This document shows positions 62,801 through 64,000 of a DNA stretch of 64,000 bases, piece after piece. Location: NCBI GenBank assembly GCA_040954595.2, contig CM082590.2, positions 3,782,001-3,846,000 on the forward strand, in the 5' to 3' direction. The notes under the pieces are model-generated. The model searched no databases and was not told the origin of the DNA. It was given only the letters and a program-made list of their open reading frames with translations. A program made the position numbers and the translations under genes. Source of the stretch: Balanoglossus misakiensis (Eukaryota > Hemichordata). Every line of letters starts with the position of its first letter. Positions within the stretch are counted from its first letter, which is position 1.

Positions 62801-62963
62801 TGGTTTTACTAAAACATTAAATCGGTTATCTCTCAAAGCTAAAAGGGTTATCACCAAACAGATTACAATTTTCTTTACTTGTGGTGGTTTTGGTTTTCTC
62901 GGTTTGCCCAATAAAAATTAGGATAATTGTTTAAGTATGCCAACGGTGAGGTGGAAATCTCAC

Positions 62964-63063
62964 CAGAAAAGCGAAAATACGCCAACAACATGTAAACAGT
63001 AAAATGTTACGAAAAAACGAACAGAAAAGCGAAAATACATCAACCACGTTTAAACCGTAAAAT
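62964..63063 (+). repeat. 58-bp direct repeat
   Basis: CAGAAAAGCGAAAATAC begins at 62964 and again at 63022. Both continue through CAAC, an (A/G)T(G/T)TAAAC element and GTAAAAT. Two copies only. A small inverted repeat GGTGAG/CTCACC lies just upstream (62945-62964). Confidence 0.7.
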
Positions 63064-63099
63064 TAAAAAAAAATGCAAACAATGGCCCTACGTGCGCTT

Positions 63100-63983
63100 A
63101 GGCAAGAGGCCTAGCAATTAAATTCTCACAGAGTATAACCCTATAAATATGACTAGACTTTCTAGATTATCACCTCAGGGTCAGCAGCGAAGCCATACAC
63201 AGAATGGCCGAGAGGCATGGCTAGCTGCACGCCCGTAGCTCGGATTTTTTTCTGGAATAAGACCTACTTCTGTTCAACTACAAGGTGTTGAACGGATAGC
63301 TGCAAATCACCTAATACCAGACAAAACAATCGAGCGACGGTAACGTAGCTATATAGGCTATGGTACTAAAAGCAATGACTGGATTATGAGCCTACCGAAA
63401 AGACGTCTTGATCCCGCGGCAGTAAGAAGGAAAGTGATTGAAACCCGACGTCACAAACCGGAAACGGGTCAATGATCACCTGTTGTTATGGAGAGTAGGA
63501 CTTGTTACCCAATCACAGACCAAAGTTAGCATTACGACACACTAATGAATATGCATACATGCTATAGCTGCATATTTTATTTCTTTAGAACGCACTGGAA
63601 CATGCTCGCATTCAAAGGAATATTCCATTTGTATATGCAAATAGCCAACCTATGTTCTCGAGTGTGAGTGCACCATTGTCTCAGGGGGGTGGCTCACGCC
63701 CCAAAGAACAGTGGGTAATTTTCTACCACAGCCGCGCATTTCAAACCAAGCAAGCAAACTGCTAACTTCCGTTGTCTGGGCAACATTTTGATGTGCGTTT
63801 AGTTTTGCACTTATTGGACTTTGATGAAACAGACCTATAATACTTCCTAATGTGGTTCTTTTTCTGGGTCATTTTATCAGTCCAACCACGATCCACGAGA
63901 TCGTAAACTGCTTGGATTAGGGCGCGTTAGGAAGCTGCAGCTGCGGCCGCAGGTCAAGTCGGTGTGTGTTGTATTTAACAAAC
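63100..63983. promoter_or_regulatory. Candidate 5' gene flank, possibly divergent promoter
   Basis: Base composition becomes less AT-rich, with scattered CpGs (ATCCCGCGG at about 63412, GGGCGCGTTAGG at about 63920, CTGCGGCCGCAG at about 63940) and no repeat family. It precedes the well-placed ATG at 63984. On the minus strand an ATG at 63218 opens a 15-codon stretch, MPLGHSVYGFAADPE, ending at a donor-like GAG|GTGATA (63174). This could be a first exon of the minus-strand gene whose terminal exon may be at 61389-61642. Nothing here is proved; no clear TATA box was found. Confidence 0.3.
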
Positions 63984-64000
63984 ATGGTGAATGTGTTCGG
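63984..64000 (+). CDS. Possible start of a coding region leaving the window
   Basis: AACAAACATGG matches the animal translation-start consensus (A at -3, G at +4). The frame stays open for the remaining bases (MVNVF...). It sits downstream of the GC-richer, repeat-free stretch. Only five codons and a partial one are visible, so the product is unknown and a chance ATG cannot be excluded. Confidence 0.3.

Overview
The window looks like repeat-dominated, AT-rich nuclear DNA from an animal. No operon-like gene packing is visible. It holds a 5'-truncated non-LTR retrotransposon with an (ATTC)n tail, a tRNA-derived SINE, foldback/MITE-type elements and several satellite families. The recurring motif GGCGGCCATATTGGAT, the non-LTR remnant and the general texture would fit a marine invertebrate (for example a deuterostome or a mollusc). 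I cannot fix the taxon from sequence alone.

Layout. 1-6.1 kb: no convincing gene; a 118-bp direct repeat, a 129-bp foldback (815-943) and old diverged repeats. 6.1-13.0 kb: a mosaic of degenerate ~160-bp repeats and three copies of a ~370-bp block, broken by insertions that can be delimited because uninterrupted copies of the target also lie in the window. These are a 342-bp TTAA-flanked MITE (7653-7994), a tRNA-derived SINE (minus strand, ~8280-8425), a non-LTR element (~9126-12002) that itself contains a ~1.49-kb insertion (9771-11258), and a ~630-bp insertion carrying a second foldback (12259-12889). 13.0-22.8 kb: a satellite of ~192-196-bp monomers (about 50 copies) with 7-, 8- and 10-monomer higher-order spacing. 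22.8-25.2 kb: unique spacer, a G-tract, a second copy of the 6.1-kb segment, a 116-bp duplication and a 54-bp minisatellite.

25.2-59.6 kb is the most striking part: a family of ~900-bp units. Seven to eight copies are almost identical and form a 2703-bp trimeric higher-order repeat. Within three further units a 116-bp internal segment has expanded to 5, 18 and about 165 copies. In the unexpanded unit that segment is bounded by two GTAGA motifs exactly 116 bp apart. Two expanded units differ in length by exactly 13 x 116 bp. The largest array (38.8-57.9 kb) has its own higher-order periods (302, 1160, 1532 and 2736 bp), mostly sums of 116-bp and 70-bp monomers.

59.6-64.0 kb: a five-copy ~140-bp repeat, then the only likely host genic signals. 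These are a candidate terminal coding exon on the minus strand (61389-61642), a weak plus-strand open frame, and a less AT-rich end with a well-placed ATG at 63984 that may begin a gene continuing outside the window. Most short open frames in the window are repeat-borne and are not reported as genes.
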